From: Heligmosomoides polygyrus polygyrus
Lineage: Eukaryota > Nematoda > Chromadorea > Rhabditida > Heligmosomidae
Assembly: GCA_947396885.1 (NCBI GenBank)
Contig: OX377202.1
Location: 16,616,001-16,680,000 of the forward strand
Direction of reading: 5' to 3'
Length of the DNA stretch: 64,000 nt
Shown here in pieces: positions 63,946-64,000 of this stretch (position 1 is the first letter of the stretch; every line of letters starts with the position of its first letter). The notes below the pieces were generated by a model that worked only from the letters and a program-made list of their open reading frames with translations, made no database searches and was not told the origin of the DNA. Made by a program: the position numbers and the translations under genes.

Positions 63946-64000
63946 CCAAATGTGCACACCTCTCCATTACTTCTATTTTAGTAACTCATTTGCCCAAGAG

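Overview
This window is eukaryotic and very probably from a nematode, most likely a clade V strongylid of the hookworm type. Genes are sparse and split by many introns, acceptors are short TTTTCAG-like sites, one 61-nt intron is present, and a probable spliced-leader acceptor sits 4 nt before a start codon. RTE, CR1-like and Penelope-like retroelements, many mariner/Tc relatives, MITEs and a tRNA-derived SINE fill the rest. No rRNA, CRISPR array or bacterial operon is visible. The species call is inference.

The one well-supported host gene lies on the + strand at 20594-28083. Nine exons, all with compatible phases, encode a 303-residue secreted protein: a signal peptide followed by four complement control protein (CCP/sushi) modules. 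Its introns are swollen by transposons: a foldback hairpin in intron 1, a SINE in intron 4, a mariner in intron 5, a mariner deletion derivative in intron 6 (between the two halves of CCP module 3) and MITEs in intron 7. Upstream, at 8241-8415 and 14375-14520, are remains of a paralogous CCP gene that has lost a cysteine and the reading frame.

Layout: 0-5.2 kb holds a 5'-truncated RTE piece and an RTE retrotransposon with an intact 997-codon endonuclease/reverse transcriptase. 5.2-15 kb holds SINEs, CR1-like 3' ends, a Tc relic and the CCP pseudogene. 15.4-18.2 kb has two long foldback elements with TA target duplications. 18.9-28.1 kb is a mariner plus the CCP gene. 28-46 kb is almost wholly mobile DNA (Penelope-like and CR1-like relics, mariners, SINEs). 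46-64 kb has a second copy of the mariner deletion derivative, more SINEs, CpG-rich stretches without a recognisable product, and a probable last exon with a poly(A) signal on the minus strand near 63.6 kb.

Mobile families interact here. A SINE of about 300 bp occurs 21 times in both orientations. A Harbinger-like MITE has inserted into one SINE with an exact TAA duplication. Two mariner copies share the same internal deletion but keep intact ends, which points to mobilisation by a full-length relative elsewhere. All coordinates come from reading the sequence by eye; repeat edges can be off by several bases.
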